This document shows positions 1 through 8,034 of a stretch of 64,000 nt of DNA, one piece after another. Every line of letters begins with the position of its first letter. Within the stretch, counting starts at the first letter, position 1. Under the pieces are notes generated by a model. The model was not told the origin of the DNA and searched no databases. It saw only the letters and a program-made list of their open reading frames with translations. Source of the DNA: CADDYT01 sp035294125 (GTDB lineage Bacteria; Chloroflexota; Ktedonobacteria; Ktedonobacterales; Ktedonobacteraceae); assembly GCA_035294125.1 (NCBI GenBank), contig DATGLM010000078.1:153480-217479 (forward strand). The letters are read 5' to 3'. Both the position numbers and the translations under genes were made by a program.

Positions 1-563
1 CGCACCATGTCCAGCCCGACCACTTTGCGCTGTCCCTGTCCGGCCACGACCTCATATGGGGAGAGCGAGCCGTAGCAGGCGCGGCGCAGGATGGCCTCGC
101 GTTGAGCTGTTTCCGGGCGCTTGAGCAAGGCGCGCTGCTCGTGTGCCTCAGCCACCGGCACGCTGCGCGTCTCTATGCCCAGTTCTCGCAACGCGGCTGC
201 CCAGGCTTCCCCAAACCAGCGATAGGATTCCACAATGTCGGGCAGAATCAGGGGATGGCCTGCTGGCAGGATGACATCCAGGCTGAGCAGGTGAGAGCCT
301 ACCAGGACGGCGGTGCCTCCCGCCTTACGGTGATAGATGGGCAGCCGGTATGCCTCCAGCGCCTGAGCATTGAGAACGCTATGTTTCTGTGAAAAGCCCA
401 GCACCAGACCCGGACGTTCCGCCTGCGACCAGTAGAGCGTCGCTGGGTCTCCTGACGCGGTTGAGGCCAGCAGCATTTCACTCATGTCGATGTGAAGCTG
501 CTGGTCCGCAATGCTGAGCGGGTAGATGCGCCAGCTAGTCGGCGAGAAGATTGGCTTCTGCAA
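1..563 (-). CDS. Lipoate-protein ligase A family protein (3' end cut by window edge)
   Basis: A continuous reading frame enters from the window edge; about 187 codons are visible. It matches the biotin/lipoate ligase fold (BPL_LplA_LipB). An early stretch WRIYPLSIADQQ leads to the lipoyl-AMP loop HRKAGGTAVL and later KVVGLDMVR, which holds the expected catalytic Lys. The family attaches lipoate or octanoate to E2 and H proteins. I chose the TTG at 561-563: GGAG lies 7 nt upstream and the N-terminus then matches family starts; an ATG at 485 would lose the first strand. The start overlaps the end of the MFS gene by 29 nt, suggesting coupling. Octanoyltransferase (LipM-like) is an alternative role. 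Confidence 0.75.
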   Translation of the reverse strand, partial: MQKPIFSPTSWRIYPLSIADQQLHIDMSEMLLASTASGDPATLYWSQAERPGLVLGFSQKHSVLNAQALEAYRLPIYHRKAGGTAVLVGSHLLSLDVILPAGHPLILPDIVESYRWFGEAWAAALRELGIETRSVPVAEAHEQRALLKRPETAQREAILRRACYGSLSPYEVVAGQGQRKVVGLDMV

Positions 564-1875
564 GGCTTTTCTCCGCGGGTTTGCGATATATCCAGCCGCC
601 GATGGCAGCCGCCAGGCTGATCAAGGCATCGATAAGCAAGGCGATAGGCGAGCCGAGGAAGTGCGCCAGCCCGCCGGTAAAGAGGTTGCCCAATGGGGTC
701 GTTCCGGCAAAGACCAGCATATAGGCGCTCATCACCCGACCGCGCAGATGGTCGGGCGCGACAGTTTGCAGGGTGGTGTTGGAGAGCGCGGAGAAGACAA
801 TCTGCGCGAAACCCACCACCGCAATCAGCGCGAGTGACAGGAGATACCAGTGCGAGATGGCGAACAGGGCTTCAAAGATGCAGAAGGCCGTTGCGCCCGT
901 GAGCAACTGCGAGATGCTGGGCCTGTTATTGCCCCACGCCAGCCAGAGCGCCGCGATCAGCGAACCAACACCAAAGGCCGACGAGATAAAGCCGAAGCCG
1001 ATGGCGCCGACATTCAACACCTCGGTTGCAAAGAGCGGCAGCACAACATTGAAATTGATGCCGAAGAGCGAGATAACGCCCATGACCGCGATGATGAGCA
1101 GGATCGAGGGAGTGCGCCAGGAATAAACCAGCCCCTCGCGCAGGCTCTCCCACGTGCGCGGCTTTGCAATAGCTCCGCCCACCACTGCTTTCAGATTGCC
1201 GGGATGGAGGTGCAGTTGTCTCAAGTCGATCATGGCGAGGCCGATGATGACCGCGATAAAGCTGATGGCGTTGAGCAGGAAAAGCGGGGCAACGCCAAGC
1301 CACGCGATGAGGATGCCCCCGATGCCGGGGCCGATGATACGAGCCATGTTGAATAGCGACGAGTTCAGAGCAATGGCGTTGGGTAGGTCGGAACGGCCCA
1401 CCATTTCAACAACGAACGCCTGCCGCGTGGGCATGTCGAGAGCGTTGGTGATGCCCAGCATCAGGGCAAGGATCAGCACCTGCCAGATACGCACCTCGCC
1501 TGTGGCTACGAGTAGCCACAAGATGAAGGCCTGGATCATGGCCGATGACTGGGTAAAGATTAAGACGGTACGCTTGGGTAAGCGATCTGCCAGCACGCCG
1601 CCGAAGAGCGCGAAAAACATAACAGGCAGGAATTGCAGCGCGCCAACGAGGCCAAGCCACCACGCGCTGTGCGTCAGCTCCAGCACCAGCCAGGATTGCG
1701 CAGTTGTCTGCATCCACGTGCCAATCAGTGAAATAAGCTGACCGAACCAGAAAAGGCGAAAATTGCGATGGCGCAGGGCCACAAAGGCCCGCAGCAGGCC
1801 CCTTGCCTGCTGCGTCTCGTTGCTCACTACAATCGATGATGAAGTTCCTTGTTGATTTCCAGGTAATGTTTGCAT
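535..1875 (-). CDS. MFS transporter (MFS_3 / EntS-like exporter)
   Basis: 446 residues with about 12 hydrophobic segments. The first cytoplasmic loop carries the MFS motif-A-like LADRLPKRTVLI (about residues 97-108). Later segments include ALDMPTRQAFVVEMV and DHLRGRVMSAYMLVF, typical of the MFS_3 (enterobactin exporter-like, DHA3) group. Proton-driven efflux of a small molecule is the family's usual role; the substrate cannot be told. The gene follows a MerR regulator 42 nt upstream on the same strand and very likely shares its promoter, so inducible drug or metabolite efflux is inferred. The end overlaps the lipoate ligase start. Confidence 0.88.
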   Translation of the reverse strand: MQTLPGNQQGTSSSIVVSNETQQARGLLRAFVALRHRNFRLFWFGQLISLIGTWMQTTAQSWLVLELTHSAWWLGLVGALQFLPVMFFALFGGVLADRLPKRTVLIFTQSSAMIQAFILWLLVATGEVRIWQVLILALMLGITNALDMPTRQAFVVEMVGRSDLPNAIALNSSLFNMARIIGPGIGGILIAWLGVAPLFLLNAISFIAVIIGLAMIDLRQLHLHPGNLKAVVGGAIAKPRTWESLREGLVYSWRTPSILLIIAVMGVISLFGINFNVVLPLFATEVLNVGAIGFGFISSAFGVGSLIAALWLAWGNNRPSISQLLTGATAFCIFEALFAISHWYLLSLALIAVVGFAQIVFSALSNTTLQTVAPDHLRGRVMSAYMLVFAGTTPLGNLFTGGLAHFLGSPIALLIDALISLAAAIGGWIYRKPAEKSLAEANLLAD

Positions 1876-1917
1876 AAGGTCAGAAATCCAATCTCATTTC
1901 AAGATAAAAAACAATAT

Positions 1918-2406
1918 TTACTTCTCTTTTTCAGCAGACTCTTTGAGGGCTAAAAGTTGCTGACGTGTGTGCTCGTGACGCTCCAGCTTCTCCAGCAGGG
2001 GTTGGCGCATCTGCTCCAGTCCATCGATTTTCTGTTCGATGAGGCGAAGCTGGTTATGGAGTAATTCATCCGAGCGATCGAGTTGTGCCAGTTTCGCCTC
2101 GACCTCGGTTTCATGTTGATAGGCTTCTTTGATCTGCACACGCTCATCATCGGCCTCCAGCATCTCACGAATGTCATTGAGGGAGAAGCCGAGCAGGTCG
2201 CGCATTTTTTTTATGCGTTCGATGCGCTGGACATCTGCCTCACTATAAAGCCGGTAATTCCCTTCTGTACGTTCGGTAGGAGGGAGCAGCCCAAGCTCTT
2301 CATAATAACGCAGCGTGCGTTTGGTCAACCCCGTGCGTGTCGCCACCTGCTCAATCGTAAACAAACCGGAAGGATCAGAACGAACTGAGTCCGCGCCGAC
2401 CATCAT
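1918..2406 (-). CDS. MerR family transcriptional regulator
   Basis: 162 residues. The N-terminal winged helix starts LFTIEQVATRTGLTKRTLRYYEELGLL, written here only for its first 20 as LFTIEQVATRTGLTKRTLRY, followed by the wing YRLYSEADVQRIERI. The C-terminal 80 residues form a charged coiled coil (dimerisation helix) with no metal-binding Cys and no fused TipAS drug domain, so the signal is probably not a metal. Start: of the tandem ATGs at 2406 and 2403, AGGAGG lies 6 nt before 2406. The upstream ATG at 2451 has no ribosome site. It heads an operon with the MFS exporter and is probably autoregulated through the palindrome in its promoter. Confidence 0.9.
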   Translation of the reverse strand: MMVGADSVRSDPSGLFTIEQVATRTGLTKRTLRYYEELGLLPPTERTEGNYRLYSEADVQRIERIKKMRDLLGFSLNDIREMLEADDERVQIKEAYQHETEVEAKLAQLDRSDELLHNQLRLIEQKIDGLEQMRQPLLEKLERHEHTRQQLLALKESAEKEK

Positions 2407-2464
2407 CTTGTGCCTCCTTTGCAAAAGCGGCCATCTTATTTCTCCGCTCACAAGCTTTGTCTAT

Positions 2465-2493
2465 AGTATACCAAAGATTAACGTTTACGTCAA
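2465..2493 (-). promoter_or_regulatory. Sigma-70 promoter of the merR-MFS operon
   Basis: On the minus strand, -35 TTGACG (2488-2493), a 17-bp spacer and -10 TATACT (2465-2470). This is near consensus and lies about 60 nt before the merR start. Confidence 0.8.
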
Positions 2494-2501
2494 TGTTAAT
2501 C
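2476..2501. promoter_or_regulatory. 26-bp near-perfect palindrome, probable MerR-family operator
   Basis: The arms GATTAAC and GTTAATC are perfect and the inner bases pair except for two mismatched pairs. It covers the -35 element and most of the spacer of the merR promoter. MerR proteins normally bind dyads inside 19-20 bp spacers; here the spacer is 17 bp and the dyad is displaced toward -35, so repression is more likely than activation (inference). Confidence 0.65.
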
Positions 2502-2675
2502 GTCGATATGTATGCAGAAGTGTGGATAAGATGTCTGTATGACTGCCCGGATAGTTGGCAGTTGTGATACAATTGCATAGTATCGGATGGGCCGTTCTTC
2601 AGGTGAGTGGAGAGCCGTCCGGGTAGCAGCGAATTGTAGTTTCGTCAAGGACATGTCATACAAGGAAGTATCGAG

Positions 2676-3473
2676 ATGTATACTACCCTGGGGTCCCTGG
2701 TGGAGAGGGCGATTACGGGCAACCAGCGTCCTCTTGAATTTTACTTGCGCGATCAGAGCCGTCTGCCGGGGCCACGAGCAAATCTGGAACTGGTCAGTGA
2801 TTTTAGCGATCTTCTTGCAACGGTGGCGGCGGAACAGCCGGAGCAGACACGGGGCCTATTGAAATATCTCATCAACGGGACGCATACGGCTGCGAAGACA
2901 AACACTCCGGAAGAGTTTGTCTTACTCTGCGGCGTGGTTGCTTACGGTGCCTGCGCCGAGACGCAGCCAACGTGGCGCACTGAGGCATTTGAAGTGATGG
3001 GCGAGTATGCTGAGCATGCCTCGTGGCGTGTCCGTGAAGGGGCCGTCATGGGTTTCCAGCGATTGCTGATCGCCGCTCCCCAGGACACTATTCGCTACTT
3101 GAAGACTATGGCGGCGAGAGGAAATGACCTGCGTCAGCGCGCTGCTATCGCGGCTATTGCCGAGCCACCCCTTTTAAAGACGGACGAACTGGTTGACGCC
3201 GCGCTGGCTATCCAGCGTACCGTCCTGGAACGCTTGCGTTGCGCACCTTCTGAGAGCCGCAGACGCGAACCGTTCCGCACGTTGCGGCAGGCGCTAGGCT
3301 ATACGCTGAGTGTGGTAACGGCTGCTGCCCCCGAAAGAGGCTTTGCCCTGATGCGCGAGTGCGCGGGCTGGGGAGACCCCGATGTTACCTGGGTGTTGCG
3401 AGAAAATATCAAAAAGAAGCGCCTGGCAAAATTCCCTGAAGATATGGAAGCCTTGATGCGCCTTCTGGCATAG
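2676..3473 (+). CDS. HEAT-repeat-like protein of unknown function
   Basis: 265 residues, soluble, mostly amphipathic helices. The stretch WRVREGAVMGFQRLL (about residues 108-122) and the following helix pairs look like HEAT or DNA-alkylation-repair-type repeats. No catalytic motif is visible, so a scaffold or binding role is all that can be said. The start ATG has AAGGAAG 7 nt upstream. A weak promoter (TTGGCA at 2555, TAGTAT at 2578) precedes it. It lies 17 nt before the RNA methyltransferase, which suggests co-transcription and perhaps an RNA-linked role. Confidence 0.6.
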   Translation: MYTTLGSLVERAITGNQRPLEFYLRDQSRLPGPRANLELVSDFSDLLATVAAEQPEQTRGLLKYLINGTHTAAKTNTPEEFVLLCGVVAYGACAETQPTWRTEAFEVMGEYAEHASWRVREGAVMGFQRLLIAAPQDTIRYLKTMAARGNDLRQRAAIAAIAEPPLLKTDELVDAALAIQRTVLERLRCAPSESRRREPFRTLRQALGYTLSVVTAAAPERGFALMRECAGWGDPDVTWVLRENIKKKRLAKFPEDMEALMRLLA

Positions 3474-3490
3474 AAGACGTTGCTTTAGTG

Positions 3491-4549
3491 ATGAGTACTC
3501 CTGTAGACTATTATGTAATGACGATGCCAGGTCTGGAGACGGTGGCCTTCAGCGAGATACGCGAGCGGGTGCCGGACGCTGAACTGGTCAAGTTCTCGCG
3601 GGGTGTGGCGCAGTTTCGCAGCGCGGAGCCTCCAGCCGGACTGCTTGCGTTGCGCGCGGTTGAGGATGTGTTTATCACGCTCGCCTATATTAGCGGGCTG
3701 GGACATAGACGCGATGCGCTGCGTGTATTACATAGTGCGACTCTGCATTCCAACCTTGAGCATACGCTTGCTTTGTGGCGGCGAGCGCATCATGGCAGGC
3801 GACCTGCCACCTGGCGAGTCGTCAGTCAGAAGCAGGGGGCGCATGAGTTTCGCCGTGTGGACGCGGGCAACACAGTGATCGATGCGCTGAAGGAGGCTCT
3901 ACCGCGAGGGATACACCCGGTAAAGGATGAGGCGGATATCGAGTTCTGGCTCTGGCTCAACGGCGGCGAGGCACTGCTCGGCCTGCGCCTGAGCGATGCT
4001 ACGATGCGCCACCGTACCTATAAGCAGGAGCACCTGCCCGCTTCCTTGCGTCCCACGGTAGCGGCGGCGATGAGCTTGCTGTCACGACCAACGGCGGAGG
4101 ATATCGTGCTCGACCCGCTCTGCGGCGCAGGAACACTGCTCATCGAGCGGGCGCTGCTCGCGCCGGTGAGGGAGGAGTTGGGCGGCGATATTCGCAAGGA
4201 GGCGGTGACGATGGCACGGCGCAACGCGCAGGCTGCCGGAATACGAGCGCACTGGCGCGTCTGGGATGCGCGCGAGCTACCCCTTGAGGCCGGGAGTGTG
4301 ACCCGAATCCTGACGAATTTACCGTTTGGCAAGCAGATCGGCACGCACGAGGCAAACACCAGGCTCTACGCGAAACTCGCGCTGGGGTTTCGACGTGTGC
4401 TTGCGGAGGATGGTATACTGGTGACGCTTACCAGCGAAGATCGGCTCTGGGAAGCGGTCTTGCGTGATAGCGGCTGGCGCATCAGCAAAAAAGTGGTGCT
4501 GGTGATTCTGGGCCAGCCCGCCAGTATCTTTGTTGCCGCACGTGCGTAA
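3491..4549 (+). CDS. THUMP-domain class I RNA methyltransferase (TrmN/Trm14-like)
   Basis: 352 residues. The N-terminal half (about 1-160) resembles a THUMP RNA-binding module beginning DYYVMTMPGLETVAFSEI. The C-terminal UPF0020 methyltransferase carries the SAM motif LDPLCGAGTLLIE (about residues 200-212) and the catalytic TNLPFGKQ, an N-L-P-F variant of the NPPY motif used by N2-guanine methyltransferases. A tRNA m2G role is the best guess. GTG 3488 immediately precedes ATG 3491; neither has a strong ribosome site. Followed closely by EF-P, so the trio may be a translation-related unit. Confidence 0.8.
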   Translation: MSTPVDYYVMTMPGLETVAFSEIRERVPDAELVKFSRGVAQFRSAEPPAGLLALRAVEDVFITLAYISGLGHRRDALRVLHSATLHSNLEHTLALWRRAHHGRRPATWRVVSQKQGAHEFRRVDAGNTVIDALKEALPRGIHPVKDEADIEFWLWLNGGEALLGLRLSDATMRHRTYKQEHLPASLRPTVAAAMSLLSRPTAEDIVLDPLCGAGTLLIERALLAPVREELGGDIRKEAVTMARRNAQAAGIRAHWRVWDARELPLEAGSVTRILTNLPFGKQIGTHEANTRLYAKLALGFRRVLAEDGILVTLTSEDRLWEAVLRDSGWRISKKVVLVILGQPASIFVAARA

Positions 4550-4593
4550 GTTGCAGAAGCATATTATACATTTTTTAAAAGGAGAATAGTCCA

Positions 4594-5160
4594 TTGGCTA
4601 CGACAACGACAGCGGATTTTCGCAATGGTATGGTAATCCGCTATAACGGCGAATTGTATACGATTACAGAGTTTCACCATGTCAGTCCTGGAAACTGGCG
4701 TGCTTTCGTGCGCACGCGCCTGAAGAATGTGCGTACCGGGCGCGTGATTGAGCAGCGTTTCCGTGCGGGTGAGGAGATTGAGGAGGTGCGTGTCGAGCAC
4801 CAGCCCTGGCAGTTCCTCTATGTCGATGGCGACGAGTATGTGTTCATGAATACCGAGACATTTGATCAGCAGCCCATTCCGAAAGAGATGCTGGGCGATG
4901 CTGTGCAGTTCCTGAAAGAACAAGATGTCGTGGAACTGCTGGTCGATGGAGAAACCATCGTTGCCGCCGAACTACCCAACTTTGTGGAGCTTGAGGTGGT
5001 CAGCGCCGAGCCGGGCGTGCGCGGCGACACGGCCAACAACGTCACCAAGCCCGCCACGCTTGAGACAGGAGCCACCATCAATGTCCCCCTCTTCGTCAAC
5101 CCCGGCGACCGCATTCGCGTCGATACCCGCACCGGCCAATATGTTGAGCGTGTGAAATAA
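4594..5160 (+). CDS. efp: Elongation factor P
   Basis: 188 residues, the usual EF-P length: an N-terminal KOW-like domain and two OB domains ending GQYVERVK. It relieves ribosome stalling at polyproline. The start is TTG with AAGGAG nine nt upstream; no ATG fits. The domain-I loop reads SPGNWRAFVRTRLKN, so the tip position that is Lys34 in E. coli-type factors (PGKG) or Arg in EarP-type factors is Asn. No lysylation or rhamnosylation genes are seen nearby. A terminator hairpin follows. Confidence 0.97.
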   Translation: MATTTTADFRNGMVIRYNGELYTITEFHHVSPGNWRAFVRTRLKNVRTGRVIEQRFRAGEEIEEVRVEHQPWQFLYVDGDEYVFMNTETFDQQPIPKEMLGDAVQFLKEQDVVELLVDGETIVAAELPNFVELEVVSAEPGVRGDTANNVTKPATLETGATINVPLFVNPGDRIRVDTRTGQYVERVK

Positions 5161-5186
5161 CGGGAAACCGTGCCTTGCCCTGGCTC

Positions 5187-5233
5187 CTCCGCAGGCCGAC
5201 CCTTGCGGTCGGCTTGCGGAGCGGACTGTCTTT
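5187..5233. terminator. Bidirectional hairpin terminator between efp and the methyltransferase
   Basis: Stem 5187-5201 pairs with 5207-5221 (CTCCGCA-g-GCCGACC against its complement, one internal mismatch), loop of 5 nt. A weak pyrimidine tract follows at 5228-5236. It lies between convergent genes. Confidence 0.65.
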
Positions 5234-5241
5234 CCCCACGC

Positions 5242-6036
5242 TCACTTTATCCCGATGCGGACGCGATAACTCCAGTACCAGGGGATAGGTTTGGACCCAA
5301 TATACTGGAAAGCAGCGTCTCTGAGGCGATCCAAACCGAGTTCTTGATCGGTGAACTGGAACTGGCTGCTGAACGCACTGCTCTGCATCATCGCGAGAAA
5401 CCGTGTCGCGTCTCCCTGCTCGATGTGATGAAGCAACACCTCGCGAGTGAAGCGGAAGTGGCCGCTTTCGCGCAGGGGATCGAGAGATTTGTTCTTCGGC
5501 CAGATCTTGAAGTTCTGAGCCAGCCCGCGCTCCCGGACCAGCTCCATCAGGCGCGAAGTCCCCTCCTGAGCGAGCCGATCAAGCTCCCAATGGATTGCTG
5601 GCGGTGTATCATAGTCGTATGCGGCAAAGAGTCCACCGGGTCGCAGAATACGAACAATCTCGGCCAGGGTCGCAGTCGGCTCCATCCAGTGGAAGGATTG
5701 GGCAGCCGTGACGATGTCAGCACACCCGTCAGATAGGCCCGTCTGATGCGCAAGCCCTTCACGATATTCGATATGGGCTGCGTGAGGATGAGTTTCGATT
5801 TTGTATAGGGCCTCCTGGCGCATATCGGCATTGGGTTCGATCCCGATTACCCGCTCGGCCTGCTCGCTCCAGAGTGCGGTTGACAGTCCTGTCCCGCTGC
5901 CCAGGTCCACTACCAGGGTTGGATGCGGTATATCAATCAACTGCGTCAGCAGATCGAGCAAAGCCGGTGGGGGTGCCGGACGCGCCCGGTCGTAGCTGCT
6001 GGCTTTACCCGTCCAGATTTCACTGGTTTCTGCCAT
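5242..6036 (-). CDS. Class I SAM-dependent methyltransferase (Methyltransf_11 type)
   Basis: 264 residues. The SAM-binding motif VVDLGSGTGLST is near residues 43-54, with acidic strand-2 loop IGIEPNADM, and the post-motif ADIVTAAQSFHWMEP is typical of the UbiE/TAM-like group. Substrate unknown; small-molecule methylation is likeliest. The start ATG lies 12 nt after the Clp_N gene stop, so it is almost certainly translated from the same message. GAAAGAG upstream is a fair ribosome site. Confidence 0.85.
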   Translation of the reverse strand: MAETSEIWTGKASSYDRARPAPPPALLDLLTQLIDIPHPTLVVDLGSGTGLSTALWSEQAERVIGIEPNADMRQEALYKIETHPHAAHIEYREGLAHQTGLSDGCADIVTAAQSFHWMEPTATLAEIVRILRPGGLFAAYDYDTPPAIHWELDRLAQEGTSRLMELVRERGLAQNFKIWPKNKSLDPLRESGHFRFTREVLLHHIEQGDATRFLAMMQSSAFSSQFQFTDQELGLDRLRDAAFQYIGSKPIPWYWSYRVRIGIK

Positions 6037-6048
6037 GCTCTTTCTTTC

Positions 6049-6837
6049 TCACTTTTCGTCGCCTGCCTCTTTCTCATTCTGCTCTGTTGTTGACGATTTA
6101 CCTTCTGTCACCTCCTGTGCGAGGGTCTGGGCCGTGGCGCGCAGACGGCGAATTTCAGCCACTGTGCCGTACACTTTCTCGATCAGTTCTTTGTTGGCTT
6201 CGAGGCCGACGTGGATGAGCCAGGAAGCGGCATCGCTGCGATTGTTGCGAATACCTGCCTCGATCAAAGCATCGATGGCGTCGAGGTCGCGGTCGTCGAT
6301 GCGGCAGGTGACCACGTTGCTTTTGGGGGCAGGCGGCTGATGGGCGCGCCCGGCGCTGATGATGGAAATGTACGTCTGCGCTCGTATCTTCTGCAGCGGC
6401 GCGCCCAGCGTTTCAAGTATTCTGGCTGCCATTCCCTGTCCCTCTAGAACAAGGCCCAGCAGGAGGTGTTCCGGCGCAACTTTGCTGCCAGCGTTGAGTT
6501 TGTGTGCCTCGCTCCCAGCAATGCCAATGACCTTTAATGTGCGAGGAGTGAGGCTCATTTCGCCAACGACGGGTTCTTCTCCGCGCCCAACGATGCCTTC
6601 AACAGCCGCCCGAACAGATGCGAGGTCGATACCCAGGTCATTGAGGACCTTTGCCGCCTGATTATCTCCTTCATTTAACAGGCCAAGCAGGAGATGTTCG
6701 GTTCCAATATAGTTGTGATTGAGTTGTCTCGCCTCCTCTTCGGCCTGTGCCAGCACGTTCTTCGCCTGCTCTGTAAAGCTCTTGAATGCAATAGCGGTCT
6801 TGGTGGTCGTGTGCGTTATATTCTCCGCTTTGCTCAT
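6049..6837 (-). CDS. Clp_N domain protein with C-terminal RHH-like segment, no AAA+ module
   Basis: 262 residues. Residues about 17-160 hold two Clp repeat motifs (FTEQAKNVLAQAEEEARQLN, IGTEHLLLGLL, then VAPEHLLLGLV), as in the N-domain of ClpA/ClpC that recruits adaptors. No Walker motifs follow. Residues about 174-215 (VTCRIDDRDLDAIDALIE, then RSDAASWLIHVGL) look like a ribbon-helix-helix DNA-binding or dimerisation fold. The last 45 residues are charged helix. An adaptor sink or a regulator is possible; function unknown. GGGAGG precedes the ATG and it has its own promoter. Confidence 0.8.
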   Translation of the reverse strand: MSKAENITHTTTKTAIAFKSFTEQAKNVLAQAEEEARQLNHNYIGTEHLLLGLLNEGDNQAAKVLNDLGIDLASVRAAVEGIVGRGEEPVVGEMSLTPRTLKVIGIAGSEAHKLNAGSKVAPEHLLLGLVLEGQGMAARILETLGAPLQKIRAQTYISIISAGRAHQPPAPKSNVVTCRIDDRDLDAIDALIEAGIRNNRSDAASWLIHVGLEANKELIEKVYGTVAEIRRLRATAQTLAQEVTEGKSSTTEQNEKEAGDEK

Positions 6838-6908
6838 GATCGCCTCCCTTGCACAGTCTGTAAGTATATTGTCTTGTAATGTGTAAAATATTTACAGGCT
6901 ACAAGTAA

Positions 6909-6937
6909 AATGTAACGTATTTTCAGATCAATGTCAA
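6909..6937 (-). promoter_or_regulatory. Sigma-70 promoter of the Clp_N gene
   Basis: Minus strand: -35 TTGACA (6932-6937), 17-bp spacer, -10 TACATT (6909-6914). It begins 15 nt past the upstream kinase stop, so the Clp_N and methyltransferase pair has its own promoter. Confidence 0.75.
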
Positions 6938-6951
6938 TGGTTAAAGGTGGG

Positions 6952-7581
6952 TTATTTATGGCTCGTGCTTTCCTCGAGCCACTCTGCTATCTTTTCAGCG
7001 GTCTGGCCTATCGACAAACCTGTGAGATCCAGCAAGGTCATAGGTGGGTTAGTGCTGCTGGCGTGTTCCTGGAGCAAGTGGGTGAAGTTGAGCATGTCGG
7101 TGATGAATGGCTCGTTACTGGAATGACGCCAGGCGGGACGGTCACGCAGGCGTTGGGCAAGTTCTTCGTCGGAGCAGACGAGGGCGAGATAGTGGATGTC
7201 AGTGAAATAGCGGCGGTAGGGGCTGGCTTCCAGCTTATCGGGCAATGTGGTGCCGAAGAGGAGGATGGGATGCCCGCTCTGGTTGATGGCGACAGCCAGG
7301 TTAAGCCAGACGTTCCAGTAGCTTCGGTAATCGTCCGCAGCCGTGGCGGGGACATGGCCCCAGAGGATGTCGCTGTCCAGGCAGACGTACTGGGGCAGCT
7401 TTGGCGCGAGTTCGATGGAGAGGGTAGATTTGCCGACGCCGCTGGGGCCGGTGACGATGAAGAGGGGAAGCTGGCGAAACGGATGTTTGTGGCCGCAGTG
7501 GGGGCAGATGGCGTAAGGCCCGGCGCTTTCTATGGCCTGCTCGTCTGACCAGAGGCCGCAGGACTGGCAGATGTTGAACAT
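6952..7581 (-). CDS. P-loop kinase-like protein with N-terminal zinc ribbon
   Basis: 209 residues. Cys5-x2-Cys8 and Cys26-x2-Cys29 form a zinc-ribbon-like knuckle; a Walker A GPSGVGKST follows at about residues 45-53. The rest has the layout of nucleoside/nucleotide kinase-like P-loop proteins, with a probable LID region of Arg-rich residues (LRDRPAWRHSS). Substrate unknown; a small-molecule or RNA-end kinase is possible. AAGGAGG precedes the ATG. It is 21 nt downstream of dgkA, in the rpsU-ybeY-dgkA transcript direction. Confidence 0.72.
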   Translation of the reverse strand: MFNICQSCGLWSDEQAIESAGPYAICPHCGHKHPFRQLPLFIVTGPSGVGKSTLSIELAPKLPQYVCLDSDILWGHVPATAADDYRSYWNVWLNLAVAINQSGHPILLFGTTLPDKLEASPYRRYFTDIHYLALVCSDEELAQRLRDRPAWRHSSNEPFITDMLNFTHLLQEHASSTNPPMTLLDLTGLSIGQTAEKIAEWLEESTSHK

Positions 7582-7602
7582 GTAAGCCTCCTTGTTGGCT
7601 GT

Positions 7603-8028
7603 CTATCGGTGGAAAAGAGCAATAATCGGTGGCAGGAAAATGAGGAGACCGATGATGACGGAGATGATGGCGCTGAAGAGTACGGCCCCGGCAGCCACGT
7701 CTTTGGCGGCTTTAGCGAGAGGGTTGTATTCGGGCGAGGCGAGATCGACACAGAGTTCGAGCACAGTGTTGAACATTTCAGCAGTGAAGACGGCCATGAT
7801 GGTGAGGAAGATGATAGCGAACTCAACGAGAGAGATGTGCAGGAGAAGCCCTACCAGGAGGGCGAGCAGCGCAATGGTGAGGTGGACGCGCATATTGCGC
7901 TGCGTGCGCAGGGTATACCAGAGGCCGCTGAAGGCATACCCAAAGCTCGCGATGAATCTGGCCCACTCGCTGCGGTTTTTCGCCTTCTCCGGCTGTTCTG
8001 GTTCCGGGGCCACCGGCGGGAGACTCAT
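7603..8028 (-). CDS. dgkA: Diacylglycerol/undecaprenol kinase
   Basis: 141 residues with an N-terminal amphipathic helix and three transmembrane segments. The family signature AEMFNTVLELCVDLASPEYN followed by PLAKAAKDVAAGAVL carries the catalytic Glu and metal-binding Asn/Glu. By family it phosphorylates undecaprenol or diacylglycerol at the inner face of the membrane, recycling lipid carrier for wall and glycan synthesis. It starts 6 nt after the ybeY stop; the rpsU-ybeY-dgkA order is common in Gram-positive-like genomes. Confidence 0.94.
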   Translation of the reverse strand: MSLPPVAPEPEQPEKAKNRSEWARFIASFGYAFSGLWYTLRTQRNMRVHLTIALLALLVGLLLHISLVEFAIIFLTIMAVFTAEMFNTVLELCVDLASPEYNPLAKAAKDVAAGAVLFSAIISVIIGLLIFLPPIIALFHR

Positions 8029-8034
8029 GTCCGG

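Noticed and set aside
5240..5242. tRNA genes anywhere in intergenic regions
   Set aside because: No cloverleaf with a TTCGA-type T-loop and matching acceptor stem was seen in any gap; position given is nominal.
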